Shown piece after piece: positions 9,901 through 17,486 of a stretch of 64,000 nucleotides of DNA (position 1 is the first letter of the stretch; the number at the start of each line of letters is the position of its first letter). Source of the stretch: Pseudomonas sp. LRP2-20 (GTDB taxonomy: Bacteria; Pseudomonadota; Gammaproteobacteria; Pseudomonadales; Pseudomonadaceae); contig NZ_AP025944.1 of NCBI RefSeq assembly GCF_024349685.1, positions 3,230,001 through 3,294,000 on the forward strand, given 5' to 3'. A program made the translations under genes and the position numbers. Below the pieces are notes generated by a model. The model was not told the DNA's origin, did no database searches, and worked only from the letters and a program-made list of their open reading frames with translations.

Positions 9901-10757
9901 GGGATATCCCGGCGAAACGGCCGCAAGTTGGGGCGCTCTGGGCTGGACAGGGCAAAGCCGGTGGTGTTGATCAACACCTCGGCGCCCACTTCGTCCAGCC
10001 AGGCCTCGACCTGCTCCAGGCAGGCGCTTTCCTTGAGGCTGGCCACCGCGATGGGCAGTGGGTTGAGCCCGGCCGCCTGCAAGCGCTCGCAGAACACGTC
10101 GATGAACGCGGTGTTGGCGGCCTGCAGGTGCGAGCGATAGAACAGCAACGGGGCTACTGGGTATTCGCTGTGCCACTGGCTGTACCAGTCCTCGAGCAGC
10201 GCACCGGGTTTGCCCGGGTGATACACCGACGTGCGCGGCAAAGGCTGCGGTTCGTCCCAGCTGTAATCGCGCCCCAGCCACTGGTTGGCCAGGCATTTGA
10301 ACAGGTTGACGGCATTGCTTTTGCCGCCCTGGCGCAGGTAGTGCCAGAGCCGCTCGGCCGCCTCGCCGGTGACTGTGCCCAGGTCGGTCAATTCCGGGTC
10401 AGGGCGATCATCGCCGGGCACCAGGATCAGCTGCACACCGCGCGCGGCCAGTTCGACCAGCTGCTCGACGCCGTAGCGCCAGTAGCCGACGCCGCCGTGC
10501 AGCGACACCAGGATCACATTGGCATGGCGCAGCACCTCGTCCACATACAGGTCAACCGAAGCATGGTTCTGCACCTGCATCGGGTTGGCCAGGCGCAGGC
10601 TGGGGAAGTCGGCCGGCAGTTGCTCGGCGGTTTCGGCGAGCAATGCCAGGTGCGAATCGCCGCTGCAGAGAATCACCAGCTCGGCGGGTGTCTGGCCGAG
10701 GTCGGCGATGCTGTCGTCCGGCACGAAGCCGCCGGGCTGGGTCCGCAGCAGGTGCAT
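6996..10757 (-). CDS. cobN: Cobaltochelatase large subunit CobN
   Basis: 1253 residues, the normal length for CobN. The family signature HVGKHGNLEWLPGKG lies near residues 546-560. The enzyme inserts cobalt into hydrogenobyrinic acid a,c-diamide in the cytoplasm during aerobic B12 synthesis. The start codon is 3 bp after the cobW stop and the stop is 1 bp before the ChlI-like start, so the genes are translationally linked. No CobS or CobT gene is nearby; the ATPase and VWA genes downstream are the ChlI/ChlD type instead. The long open frames on the opposite strand are its antisense shadow. Confidence 0.97.
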   Translation of the reverse strand: MHLLRTQPGGFVPDDSIADLGQTPAELVILCSGDSHLALLAETAEQLPADFPSLRLANPMQVQNHASVDLYVDEVLRHANVILVSLHGGVGYWRYGVEQLVELAARGVQLILVPGDDRPDPELTDLGTVTGEAAERLWHYLRQGGKSNAVNLFKCLANQWLGRDYSWDEPQPLPRTSVYHPGKPGALLEDWYSQWHSEYPVAPLLFYRSHLQAANTAFIDVFCERLQAAGLNPLPIAVASLKESACLEQVEAWLDEVGAEVLINTTGFALSSPERPNLRPFRRDIPVLQAICAQDNQPGWEASEQGLGARDLAMHIALPELDGRIITRPVSFKDMAWRSERSQSDVVCYRAHPERMDFVAELARRWVELARLPNGQKRVALVLANYPTRDGRIGNGVGLDTPAAALNILEALQAEGYPLAQLPGSGTQLIHQLLGGVTNDLEHLDQRPCAQSLSLADYQAAFERLPEANRQAVLERWGPPEQDPMYRAGRLMVAGLRFGLTFVGIQPARGYQVDPSAVYHDPDLVPPHGYLAFHFWLRHAFAADAVIHVGKHGNLEWLPGKGVGLSAQCWPDALLGPLPNIYPFIVNDPGEGAQAKRRTQAVIIDHLMPPLTRAETYGPLRHLEQLADEFYEAQLLDPRRARELQRDILELVKANHIDRELQLEGQLDDAAVWLPRLDTYLCDLKESQIRDGLHVFGQSPQARLRIDTLLALLRVERGDGRGGNASLLRTLAKALALGFDPLDCDLGEAWSGPRPALLQALNEGAWRTCGDTRERLELLALRIIEQALQGQVQLPEQPEWQPVHDVVTALREQVAPDLDACGAAEINGLLAALAGRFVPAGPSGAPSRGRLDVLPTGRNFYTVDVRNLPTTTAWRLGFASANLILERHLQDHGDHLRQLGLSVWGTATMRTGGDDIAQAMALMGVRPVWATGSQRVDDFEILPLSLLDRPRVDVTLRVSGFFRDAFGNLIRLFDAAVQAVAALDEPDDLNPLAARVRHERASLQAQGVDAEQAARQAGWRVFGAKPGAYGAGVQNAIDGRLWHSRDDLAEVYLNHGGYAYGASDEGTPARAQFARRLGQVQAVLQNQDNHEHDLLDSNDYYQFQGGMLAASETLSGVAVASYHGDHSQVDRPRIRTLKEELNRVIRARALNPKWIDGAKRHGYKGAFELAATVDNLFAFDATTHLIDDHHYQSLADAYVLDPATRDFMREHNPEALRDLTERLLEAQQRGLWEAPGDYREALEAQLLDGEEQA

Positions 10758-10760
10758 GGG

Positions 10761-11828
10761 TCAGGCGCCCAGGGCCTGGCGCAGGCGCGTTTCCAGTTGC
10801 GCGGCATCGAGGTCCTGGCCAATCAGTACCAGGCGGGTGATGCGTGGCTCGCCGGCGCGCCAGGCGCGGTCGAAGTGCTTGTCGAAACGGGTGCCCACGC
10901 CCTGCACCAGCAGGCGCATCGGCTTGCCTGGGATGGCCGCGAAGCCTTTGGCGCGCAGGATGCCGAACTCCACCACCAGCTGGGTCAGGGCATCGAGCAG
11001 CAGGCTTTCGTCGGCTTCGGGCAGGTCGATGGAGATCGAGTCGAAGGCGTCGTGGTCATGATCGTCATGATCGTCGCTGTCATGGTGGGAATCGTGGTGG
11101 GTGCGGCGGCCGTCGATGTGCGCCTCGGACTCTGCACCCACGCCCAGCAACACCTCCAGCGGCAGCCGGCCGCTGCTGGCCTCGATCACCTTGACCGCAG
11201 GCGGCAGCTCTTCGGCCACTTCGGCACGGACCTTGGCCAGGCCTTCGGCGTCGATCAGGTCGGCCTTGTTCAGCACCACCAGGTCGGCGCTGGCCAGCTG
11301 ATCGGCGAACAGTTCGTGCAGCGGCGATTCGTGGTCCAGGTTGGGGTCGAGCTTGCGTTGCGCGTCGACCTGTTCCGGGTAGGCGGCGAAGGTGCCGGCG
11401 GCCACGGCCGGGCTGTCGACCACGGTAATGACCGCGTCAACGGTGCAGGCGTTGCGGATTTCCGGCCACTGGAAGGCTTGCACCAGCGGCTTGGGCAGTG
11501 CCAGGCCACTGGTTTCGATGAGGATATGATCGAGGTCGCCGCGGCGTGCGACCAGTTCGCGCATCACCGGGAAGAACTCTTCCTGTACGGTGCAGCACAG
11601 GCAGCCGTTGGCCAGTTCATAGACGCGGCCGCTGGCTTCTTCCTCGGTGCAGCCGATGCTGCATTGCTTGAGGATTTCGCCGTCGATGCCAAGCTCGCCG
11701 AATTCGTTGACGATGACCGCGATACGGCGGCCCTGGGCGTTGTCGAGCATGTGGCGGAGCAAGGTGGTCTTGCCCGAGCCGAGGAAGCCGGTAACGATGG
11801 TGACGGGGAGCTTGGCCAGTGTTTTCAT
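10761..11828 (-). CDS. cobW: CobW GTPase, metal chaperone for cobalamin synthesis
   Basis: 355 residues from MKTLAKLPV; longer in-frame starts would enter the riboswitch. The G3E-family GTPase has Walker A GFLGSGKT (14-21), the metal-binding CxCC motif GCLCC (75-79) and NKAD (187-190). Residues about 237-260 form a His/Asp-rich run typical of metal-handling members. CobW proteins deliver metal, probably cobalt, to the chelatase. It is the first gene of the operon and sits directly behind a cobalamin riboswitch, so high B12 should shut off the operon. Confidence 0.95.
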   Translation of the reverse strand: MKTLAKLPVTIVTGFLGSGKTTLLRHMLDNAQGRRIAVIVNEFGELGIDGEILKQCSIGCTEEEASGRVYELANGCLCCTVQEEFFPVMRELVARRGDLDHILIETSGLALPKPLVQAFQWPEIRNACTVDAVITVVDSPAVAAGTFAAYPEQVDAQRKLDPNLDHESPLHELFADQLASADLVVLNKADLIDAEGLAKVRAEVAEELPPAVKVIEASSGRLPLEVLLGVGAESEAHIDGRRTHHDSHHDSDDHDDHDHDAFDSISIDLPEADESLLLDALTQLVVEFGILRAKGFAAIPGKPMRLLVQGVGTRFDKHFDRAWRAGEPRITRLVLIGQDLDAAQLETRLRQALGA

Positions 11829-11942
11829 GTCGCGTTGCCCTTGGCAGGTTGGCGCGGGCACACGGGACGAAAGCCGCAGGCCAGGCCGGCCGGGCTCGTT
11901 CGCCACCGGATCACCCCGCCCGGTTGAAAGTCGAAATCGTCT

Positions 11943-12118
11943 CGAGGCAGGTCTCCTGGCTTGCACCGTTCCAGCTCTTTGCAAGAGGCTGGCGGGATGA
12001 CGCCTTCCCGCGCGTTGGCGCAGTGGCTGTGTCGATCCGTTATGGGTGCCTACAGTTGCGGGGGCAGCCGCGGCTTGAACCGCGTTCCCGTCTTAGCTTC
12101 GGCCTGGCCGAAGAACCT
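11943..12118 (-). promoter_or_regulatory. Cobalamin riboswitch upstream of cobW
   Basis: Read on the minus strand, the region has the B12-riboswitch landmarks in order: GGTTCTTCGG, AAGACGGGAA, the B12-box-type CTGCCCCCGCAACTG, GGGAAGG and AGCCAGGAGACCTGCC. It lies about 115 bases before the cobW start. Cobalamin binding in this class normally represses the downstream gene, here the cobW-cobN-chlI-VWA operon. Boundaries are approximate. Confidence 0.95.
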
Positions 12119-12168
12119 CGAAGTCGCAAGGCTACGCGGGGGGTGGCGGGGGGTCAACTGTTGCCTGG

Positions 12169-12460
12169 CAGGTGTTTGCCGAAAGTGTTGCAGCGCCTAT
12201 GAGATCGAGCGCCGCCCGCGCGGCGCATCGCGAGCTGCGCTCGCTCCTACGTTTGTTTCCGGCCAGTAACGCCTGTGCCAGGCGCGCGCGACCGCCTTGT
12301 TGGTACGACGCGATATCGCGCCATGCGCCAAGGCGTTCGCGCGAAAATCCCCCAGGAATAATTGGCCCGAAACAAACGTAGGAGCGAGCGTAGCTCGCGA
12401 TGCGCCGCGCGGGCGGCGCTCGATCTCATAGGCGCTGAAACGCTTTCGGCAAACACCTGT
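12169..12460. repeat. Near-palindromic repeat element, copy A
   Basis: Two arms of about 95 bases are near-perfect inverted copies, containing a GAGCGCCGCCCGCGCGGCGC core and CTCCTACGTTTGTTT. They flank a ~100-base spacer that contains GCGATATCGC. The family recurs at 22152-22431 and 38508-38735. The spacer here is inverted relative to the other two. In this copy the arms extend outward through GCAGGTGTTTGCCGAAAG-like sequence. It separates the cob riboswitch from fni. Short open frames inside it are artefacts of the repeat. Confidence 0.85.
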
Positions 12461-12594
12461 CAGCCTCTACGCGCCCCCCTTCGCGCCCTCACTCCAACCC
12501 CCGAAGGAACCGCCGGCATCCGCTACTGCCTGATGCTGTATCGATTTTCAGCTTAGCTATAGATACACCTGCTGCCCCTCAAAACGGAGCCGGC

Positions 12595-13641
12595 ATGAAG
12601 AAAAACCCAATCAGCCGACGCAAGAACGATCATCTGGATATCGTACTGGCCGCCGGCAATAGCTCATACGGCGTAGACCCAGGCTGGTCGGCACTGCGTT
12701 TTGAACACTGCGCATTGCCGGAATTGGCCCTGAACGACATCGACCTGGGCACCCAACTGTTCGGCCATACCCTGCACGCCCCGCTGCTGATCAGTTCCAT
12801 GACCGGCGGTGCCGAACGCGCACGCTTCATCAACCAGCACCTCGCCGAGGCTGCCCAGGCACTCGGCATCGCCATGGGCGTGGGCTCGCAACGCGTCAGC
12901 CTGCGCAGTGGCCACGACCAGGGCCTGACCACCGAGCTGCGACGCCTGGCACCCGATGTGCCACTACTGGCCAACCTCGGCGCTGCCCAGTTGCGCGAGG
13001 CAGATGGCCTGGACCTGGCGCGCCGCGCCGTCGACACCCTGCAGGCCAATGCCCTGATCATCCACCTCAACCCCCTGCAGGAAGCCGTGCAGCCAGAAGG
13101 CGACCGTGACTGGCGCGGTGTGCTGAAACGCATCGAAACCCTGACTACCCAATTGCCGGCGCCGGTGATCGCCAAGGAAGTCGGTGCAGGCATATCGCCC
13201 AGCGTGGCGCGCATGCTCTGCGATGCTGGCGTCGCCATGATCGACGTGGCCGGTGCCGGCGGTACCAGCTGGGCAGCGGTGGAAGCCGAACGCGCCAGCA
13301 GCGCCGCCGAACGCGAGGTCGCCCTGGCGTTTGCCGACTGGGGCATCCCCACCGCTCACTGCCTGCTGGCCGTGCGCCACGCCGTGCCGGAAATCGGCCT
13401 GATCGCCTCTGGCGGCGTGGCCAATGGCGTCGATGCCGCCAAGGCCATTCGCCTGGGTGCCGACCTGGTAGGCCAGGCTGCCAGCGTACTGAGCGCCGCC
13501 GTGAGCTCCACCCAGGCTGTGGTGGAGCATTTCGATATTCTCCTGCGCCAGCTGCGCATCGCCTGCTTCTGTACCGGCTCGCGCAACCTCGCGCAGTTGC
13601 GCAGGGCACGCTTGCTGCCGAGCCACCTGCCACCGCCATGA
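12595..13641 (+). CDS. fni: Type 2 isopentenyl-diphosphate delta-isomerase (FMN-dependent)
   Basis: 348 residues, the usual size for the flavin-dependent type 2 isomerase. Family signatures include RKNDHLDI near the N terminus, ISSMTGG, GVGSQR, a KEVGAGIS segment and a C-terminal [23 protein letters not shown] phosphate-binding region. The enzyme interconverts isopentenyl and dimethylallyl diphosphate using reduced FMN. No other isoprenoid gene is near. It is transcribed alone, between repeat copy A and mdcR. Pseudomonas use the MEP pathway, whose last enzyme makes both isomers, so this enzyme would only balance the pools. Confidence 0.9.
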   Translation: MKKNPISRRKNDHLDIVLAAGNSSYGVDPGWSALRFEHCALPELALNDIDLGTQLFGHTLHAPLLISSMTGGAERARFINQHLAEAAQALGIAMGVGSQRVSLRSGHDQGLTTELRRLAPDVPLLANLGAAQLREADGLDLARRAVDTLQANALIIHLNPLQEAVQPEGDRDWRGVLKRIETLTTQLPAPVIAKEVGAGISPSVARMLCDAGVAMIDVAGAGGTSWAAVEAERASSAAEREVALAFADWGIPTAHCLLAVRHAVPEIGLIASGGVANGVDAAKAIRLGADLVGQAASVLSAAVSSTQAVVEHFDILLRQLRIACFCTGSRNLAQLRRARLLPSHLPPP

Positions 13642-13691
13642 GGCCTGTTGCTGTGGCATGATCAGTGTCCCCTTCCCGCTGGCGCATCGGC

Positions 13692-14603
13692 ATGCTGATC
13701 GACGAAGAACTGACCCTGAAAAAGCTCGAAACCTTCCTCGCCTTCATGCGCAGCGGCAACCTCGGCCGCGCCGCCGCTGAACTGTCCACCAGCGCGGTCA
13801 GCGTGCACCGCGCCATCCACTCCCTGGAAAGCGCCCTGCGCTGCCCGCTGTTCAAGCACGAGGGCCGCCAGTTGATCCCGCTTGAAAGCGCCTACGTGCT
13901 GGAAAAGAAAGCCCGCCAACTGATCCAGGACGCCGAGCAGATGGTGCGCCAGACCCGCGAAGCCGCCGGTTTCTATGCCGAGCGCTTCCGCCTCGGCGCG
14001 CTGTATTCGCTGACCGTCAAGACCGTGCCAAAGCTGGTAATGGGCCTGAAGCTGCGGCGCAGCGAGCTGAACATTGACCTGACCCTGGGCTCGAACGTCG
14101 ACCTGCTGCAACGCCTGAAGAACCACGAGCTGGAAGCCATCCTGGTGTCATTGGACGAGAGCGCGGCCGACCCGGCCTGCGAACAGCTGCAGCTGTTCTC
14201 CGACGACATTTTCCTCGCCGTGCCGACCGATTCACCGTTCGCCGAGCAGCAGGAAGTGGACCTGGCAGACCTGGCCGACTCCACCTTCATCACCCTGACC
14301 CAGGGCTTCGCCACCCACCGTGATGGCGCACGGGTGTTCCAGCAGGCGGGGTTCGAGCCCAAGGTGGCGATGCAGGTGAACGACATCTTCACCCTGCTGA
14401 GCATGGTCAGTTCCGGAGTGGGGTTCGCCCTGCTGCCGGGGCGGATCGCAGCGGTGTACGAGAACCGCGTGAAGCTGATTGCGCTGCAGGCGCGCTATCG
14501 CTTGCAGCAGCATATCGGAGTGGTGTTTCTCAAGGCTCGGGAGCGGGAGCCGAATTTGTTGGCGTTGTTGGCTGAGTGCCGGATGTACAGCAGGGAGAAT
14601 TGA
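13692..14603 (+). CDS. mdcR: LysR-family regulator of malonate genes, MdcR
   Basis: 303 residues from MLIDEELTL; a start 27 bases upstream is possible but adds nothing conserved. The N-terminal winged helix-turn-helix (about residues 8-65) and the C-terminal substrate-binding fold are typical of LysR regulators. Its 3' end faces the 3' end of the mdc-mad operon, separated by a REP pair. MdcR proteins activate malonate decarboxylase genes in response to malonate; that assignment here rests on position and family. Confidence 0.85.
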   Translation: MLIDEELTLKKLETFLAFMRSGNLGRAAAELSTSAVSVHRAIHSLESALRCPLFKHEGRQLIPLESAYVLEKKARQLIQDAEQMVRQTREAAGFYAERFRLGALYSLTVKTVPKLVMGLKLRRSELNIDLTLGSNVDLLQRLKNHELEAILVSLDESAADPACEQLQLFSDDIFLAVPTDSPFAEQQEVDLADLADSTFITLTQGFATHRDGARVFQQAGFEPKVAMQVNDIFTLLSMVSSGVGFALLPGRIAAVYENRVKLIALQARYRLQQHIGVVFLKAREREPNLLALLAECRMYSREN

Positions 14604-14611
14604 GTTGGACC

Positions 14612-14700
14612 ATTCGCGGCAAAAGCCGCCCCCACAGCGATCGCCTCTGCATCAAGGCAGCGCGGTTCCTGTGGGAGCGGCTTCAGCCGCGAAGAGGCCA
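14612..14700. repeat. Convergent REP pair between mdcR and madM
   Basis: Two inverted REP units (TTCGCGGCAAAAGCCGCCCCCACAG and its reverse-orientation partner CCTGTGGGAGCGGCTTCAGC...) face each other between convergent genes. This is the usual intergenic putida REP arrangement and may act as a bidirectional transcription barrier. Confidence 0.8.
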
Positions 14701-14703
14701 GTA

Positions 14704-15468
14704 CTAGCCAACCAATCCCCTGACGCAGAAATACAGCACTGAAGGCCCCATCAGACACCCCAGCCCGGTGTGGAAGGTCGCTGTCAGCGCACCATAGGGC
14801 ACCAGCCTGCGATCCGTCGCGGCCAGCCCGGCTGTAACACCCGACACCGTCCCCGCCAACCCACCAAACACCATCGCCGAGCGCGGGTTGTCCAACGCCA
14901 GCAACCGCGCCGAAACCGGCGTGAACACCATCACCAGGATCGCCTTGATCAACCCGGTGGCAATCGACAGCGCCACCACATCCGAACTCGCCCCCAGCGC
15001 CGCCCCGGTCACCGGCCCGACGATATAGGTCACCGCCCCGGCACCGATGGTGGTCATGCTCACCGCATCCCGGTAACCAAAGGCGTAGGCCACCGCGCAA
15101 CCGACGATGAACGGCAGCACCGTCCCCAGCAACAGCGACACCGCACCAATCAACCCGGCCTTGCGCGCTTCGGTGGCCTGCACCTCGAAGGCCGTGGCGA
15201 CGATGGCGAAGTCGCGCAGCATGGCCCCGCCCATCAAGCCGATGCCGGAGAACAGCGCCATGTCGGCCAGGCCCTTCTGCCCGCCGGTCACGGTGCCACC
15301 CACCCAGGCCAACACCAGGCCGATGACGATGGCGATGGCCGAGCCGTGAACCCGGCCAAAGGTCAGGTACTTCGACAGCAGCACCGACAACCACATGATC
15401 CCGCCGACCACCGCAAAGGCAGTGATCAGGCCATTGTGCTCCAAGGCATTGTCAATGATCGGCCACAT
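14704..15468 (-). CDS. madM: Malonate transporter subunit MadM
   Basis: 254 residues, very hydrophobic with roughly seven membrane helices. It matches the MadM subunit of the two-component malonate:sodium symporter, called MdcM in P. putida nomenclature. It starts 3 bases after the madL stop and is the last gene of the mdc operon. Together with MadL it brings malonate across the inner membrane for the decarboxylase encoded upstream. Confidence 0.93.
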   Translation of the reverse strand: MWPIIDNALEHNGLITAFAVVGGIMWLSVLLSKYLTFGRVHGSAIAIVIGLVLAWVGGTVTGGQKGLADMALFSGIGLMGGAMLRDFAIVATAFEVQATEARKAGLIGAVSLLLGTVLPFIVGCAVAYAFGYRDAVSMTTIGAGAVTYIVGPVTGAALGASSDVVALSIATGLIKAILVMVFTPVSARLLALDNPRSAMVFGGLAGTVSGVTAGLAATDRRLVPYGALTATFHTGLGCLMGPSVLYFCVRGLVG

Positions 15469-15470
15469 GA

Positions 15471-15893
15471 TCAGCGCCCTCCTGCAGGGGCGACCTGCGC
15501 ATTGGAGACTTCTGGCGCATCAGGCGCCGGCAAGGGCTCGCCGCGATGGCTACGGCTGATCACGGCAATGGTCAGCCCGCACACCAGCACCGCACCGATC
15601 GCCGCCAGCACTGCCACCGGCCCGCCGTGCAGGGCGGTGACCACGTTCTGCTGGGCGGCCATGGCCACCACCACCGGGATGTACATGGCGCCCCAGAAGC
15701 CGACGCCGAACTCGCACTCCTTGCTCATGCCACCCTTACGGTGCATGTACAGCCGTGCGCAGATCAGCAGGATCATGGCGATGCCAACCCCGCCCACATT
15801 GGATTTGACGCCCAGCAGCACGCCCAGGAAGTCGCCGACGATTACGCCGGCCAGCGTGCATACCGCCAGCAGAGCCACACCATAGATGATCAT
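15471..15893 (-). CDS. madL: Malonate transporter subunit MadL
   Basis: 140 residues with about four hydrophobic helices and a short hydrophilic C-terminal tail. It corresponds to MadL (MdcL), the small subunit of the malonate transporter. It lies 60 bases downstream of mdcH and directly upstream of madM. No mdcF-type single-subunit transporter is present, so MadLM is the only malonate importer encoded in this operon. Confidence 0.93.
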   Translation of the reverse strand: MIIYGVALLAVCTLAGVIVGDFLGVLLGVKSNVGGVGIAMILLICARLYMHRKGGMSKECEFGVGFWGAMYIPVVVAMAAQQNVVTALHGGPVAVLAAIGAVLVCGLTIAVISRSHRGEPLPAPDAPEVSNAQVAPAGGR

Positions 15894-15953
15894 TGTTGTT
15901 GTCCTCAGCTTGAGTCGAAGTTGCTTGTTGTTGTTCTTCGAGTTGCAGCGCCG

Positions 15954-16883
15954 TCATCGGTTGTCGGCCACCTCCTGGCGCAACAGCGCATCGACGGTGT
16001 CCCAGCGGGTGGCTTCGAGGGCAACCACCCTGCCCTGTTCGAACACTGGGCGGCCCAGGCCGCTGAGCACGCTGCCCGGCGGCATCTCCAGGTGCAGACG
16101 CACGCCGCGTTCATAGGCGTTGCGCAACGTAGCACGCCAGTCGACCAGCCTGGCCATGTTGCCGGCCAGGTCATCGCGCAGGCGTTGCGGGTCGAAGATC
16201 GGCCGCGCACAGCTGCCACTCAGGTAGCTGATGCGCGGGCGGCGCAGCTCGACGCTGGCAAAGGCTGCGGCCAGTTCGGCAGCCGGGCCGTCGAGCAATG
16301 AGCAGTGCGACGGCACGCTCACCGCCAGGCGCCGGGCCACACCCTGGCCGCGAGCACGCGCCTTGGCGGCGACCGCAGCCATGGCGGTGTCGCTACCCGC
16401 GATGACGATTTGGTTATCGCTGTTGAGGTTGGCCAGGTACACCTCACCGCCCACTTCAGCCAGCAAGCGTTCAACACTGCTCAGGTCAAGGCCGCTGAGG
16501 GCGGTCATGCCGTAGCCCTGCGGGTAGGCCCGCTGCATCAGCTCGCCCCGCAGCGCCACCAGGCGCAGCGCATCGGCGAACGCCAGTGCCCCGGCGGTGA
16601 CGGCGGCCGGATAAGCGCCGATAGACAGCCCGGCCACATAATCCGGTGCCGGGCTGCGCTGCAGCAGCCATTGCGCCCAGGCCACCCCGGCCAGCAGCAG
16701 GCAGAGCTGCACGGCACGGGTCGACTGCAAGGCCTGGGCACTGTCCAGCGCCAGTACCCGTTCGCGCAGCACATCACTGGCCTCCTCCAGCAGCAATGAG
16801 CCGCCCTCAGGCAGGTGCTGAAGCATGCCTGGCTGTTGCGCGCCCTGGCCTGGGAAAGCGAACAGGCTGCTCACGCTGCGCAC
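15954..16883 (-). CDS. mdcH: Malonate decarboxylase subunit epsilon, malonyl-CoA:ACP transacylase MdcH
   Basis: 309 residues of the FabD-like acyltransferase fold. PGQGAQ (11-16) and the nucleophile elbow GLSIG (85-89, Ser87) are present, with a VPSHC segment downstream. MdcH charges the acetyl-ACP of the decarboxylase with malonyl groups. It begins with a GTG that overlaps the end of mdcG by 13 bases. Confidence 0.93.
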   Translation of the reverse strand: MRSVSSLFAFPGQGAQQPGMLQHLPEGGSLLLEEASDVLRERVLALDSAQALQSTRAVQLCLLLAGVAWAQWLLQRSPAPDYVAGLSIGAYPAAVTAGALAFADALRLVALRGELMQRAYPQGYGMTALSGLDLSSVERLLAEVGGEVYLANLNSDNQIVIAGSDTAMAAVAAKARARGQGVARRLAVSVPSHCSLLDGPAAELAAAFASVELRRPRISYLSGSCARPIFDPQRLRDDLAGNMARLVDWRATLRNAYERGVRLHLEMPPGSVLSGLGRPVFEQGRVVALEATRWDTVDALLRQEVADNR

Positions 16884-17485
16884 TCCAGCGCGTTCCAGGG
16901 GTCAGCGACAAGGCGTGCGCCGTGGGCCGATTTGAGCAAGACCCGGCGCGCCACGCCGGCCCACTCGCGCAGGGCCACCGCACCCGCCGGTGTCTCCAGC
17001 TGCACATCGATACGGCACGGGCCGCAATCGAGGATATCCAGCAGCTCGCGTGCTTTTGCCCGCGTCATGATGAGTGGCGTGCGCACCAGCAGATCGAGGT
17101 CACTGGCGCGATGCACGACCTCGCAGCCGGTGGCCAACTGGTAACCCACACTGCCCGTCGGCCCCCAAGCCAGCCCGCAAGCATCGAGCACGGGCGTCAC
17201 CGAGGCCAGCGCCTGCAGGGCTGGCCAGGGATTCTGCGCCGCCCAGCGCAGTGCCTCTGGGCGCACTTGCCGCTGGATATCCCGCAAGCGCATCAGCACG
17301 CCCAGGCGCTGTTCCCGCCCCTGCCCACGCACGCCTACCGCCACCCAGCCGGGGGCGCAGGCGGCACGCCGCACCACCACCGGCTGCCCGGCAGCCAGTG
17401 CCTGCACGGCCCAGGCAGGCGCATCGGCAGGCAGCTCGGCTGCGGGCATGCCCCAAAGCAGGTCATGTGGCTGCGGCAGGTTCAT
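16871..17485 (-). CDS. mdcG: Malonate decarboxylase holo-ACP synthase MdcG
   Basis: 204 residues starting MNLPQPHDLLWG, one base after the mdcE stop. The nucleotidyltransferase-like segment ASDLDLLV is visible. MdcG transfers the 2'-(5''-triphosphoribosyl)-3'-dephospho-CoA made by MdcB onto a Ser of the MdcC carrier protein. The length is normal for the family and the gene is in the standard operon position. Confidence 0.92.
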   Translation of the reverse strand: MNLPQPHDLLWGMPAAELPADAPAWAVQALAAGQPVVVRRAACAPGWVAVGVRGQGREQRLGVLMRLRDIQRQVRPEALRWAAQNPWPALQALASVTPVLDACGLAWGPTGSVGYQLATGCEVVHRASDLDLLVRTPLIMTRAKARELLDILDCGPCRIDVQLETPAGAVALREWAGVARRVLLKSAHGARLVADPWNALECAA

Positions 17486-17486
17486 C

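Noticed and set aside
8892..11927. Very long open frame (about 1000 codons) on the plus strand opposite cobN and cobW
   Set aside because: It is antisense to two certain genes. Its translation is low-complexity, rich in Gln, His, Val and Gly, without any domain, as expected for the mirror of a GC-rich gene.
12172..12456. Short frames within repeat copy A, and similar ones in copies B and C
   Set aside because: The same peptide-like strings occur from both strands because the repeat is palindromic. There is no ribosome site, and they vary in length among copies.
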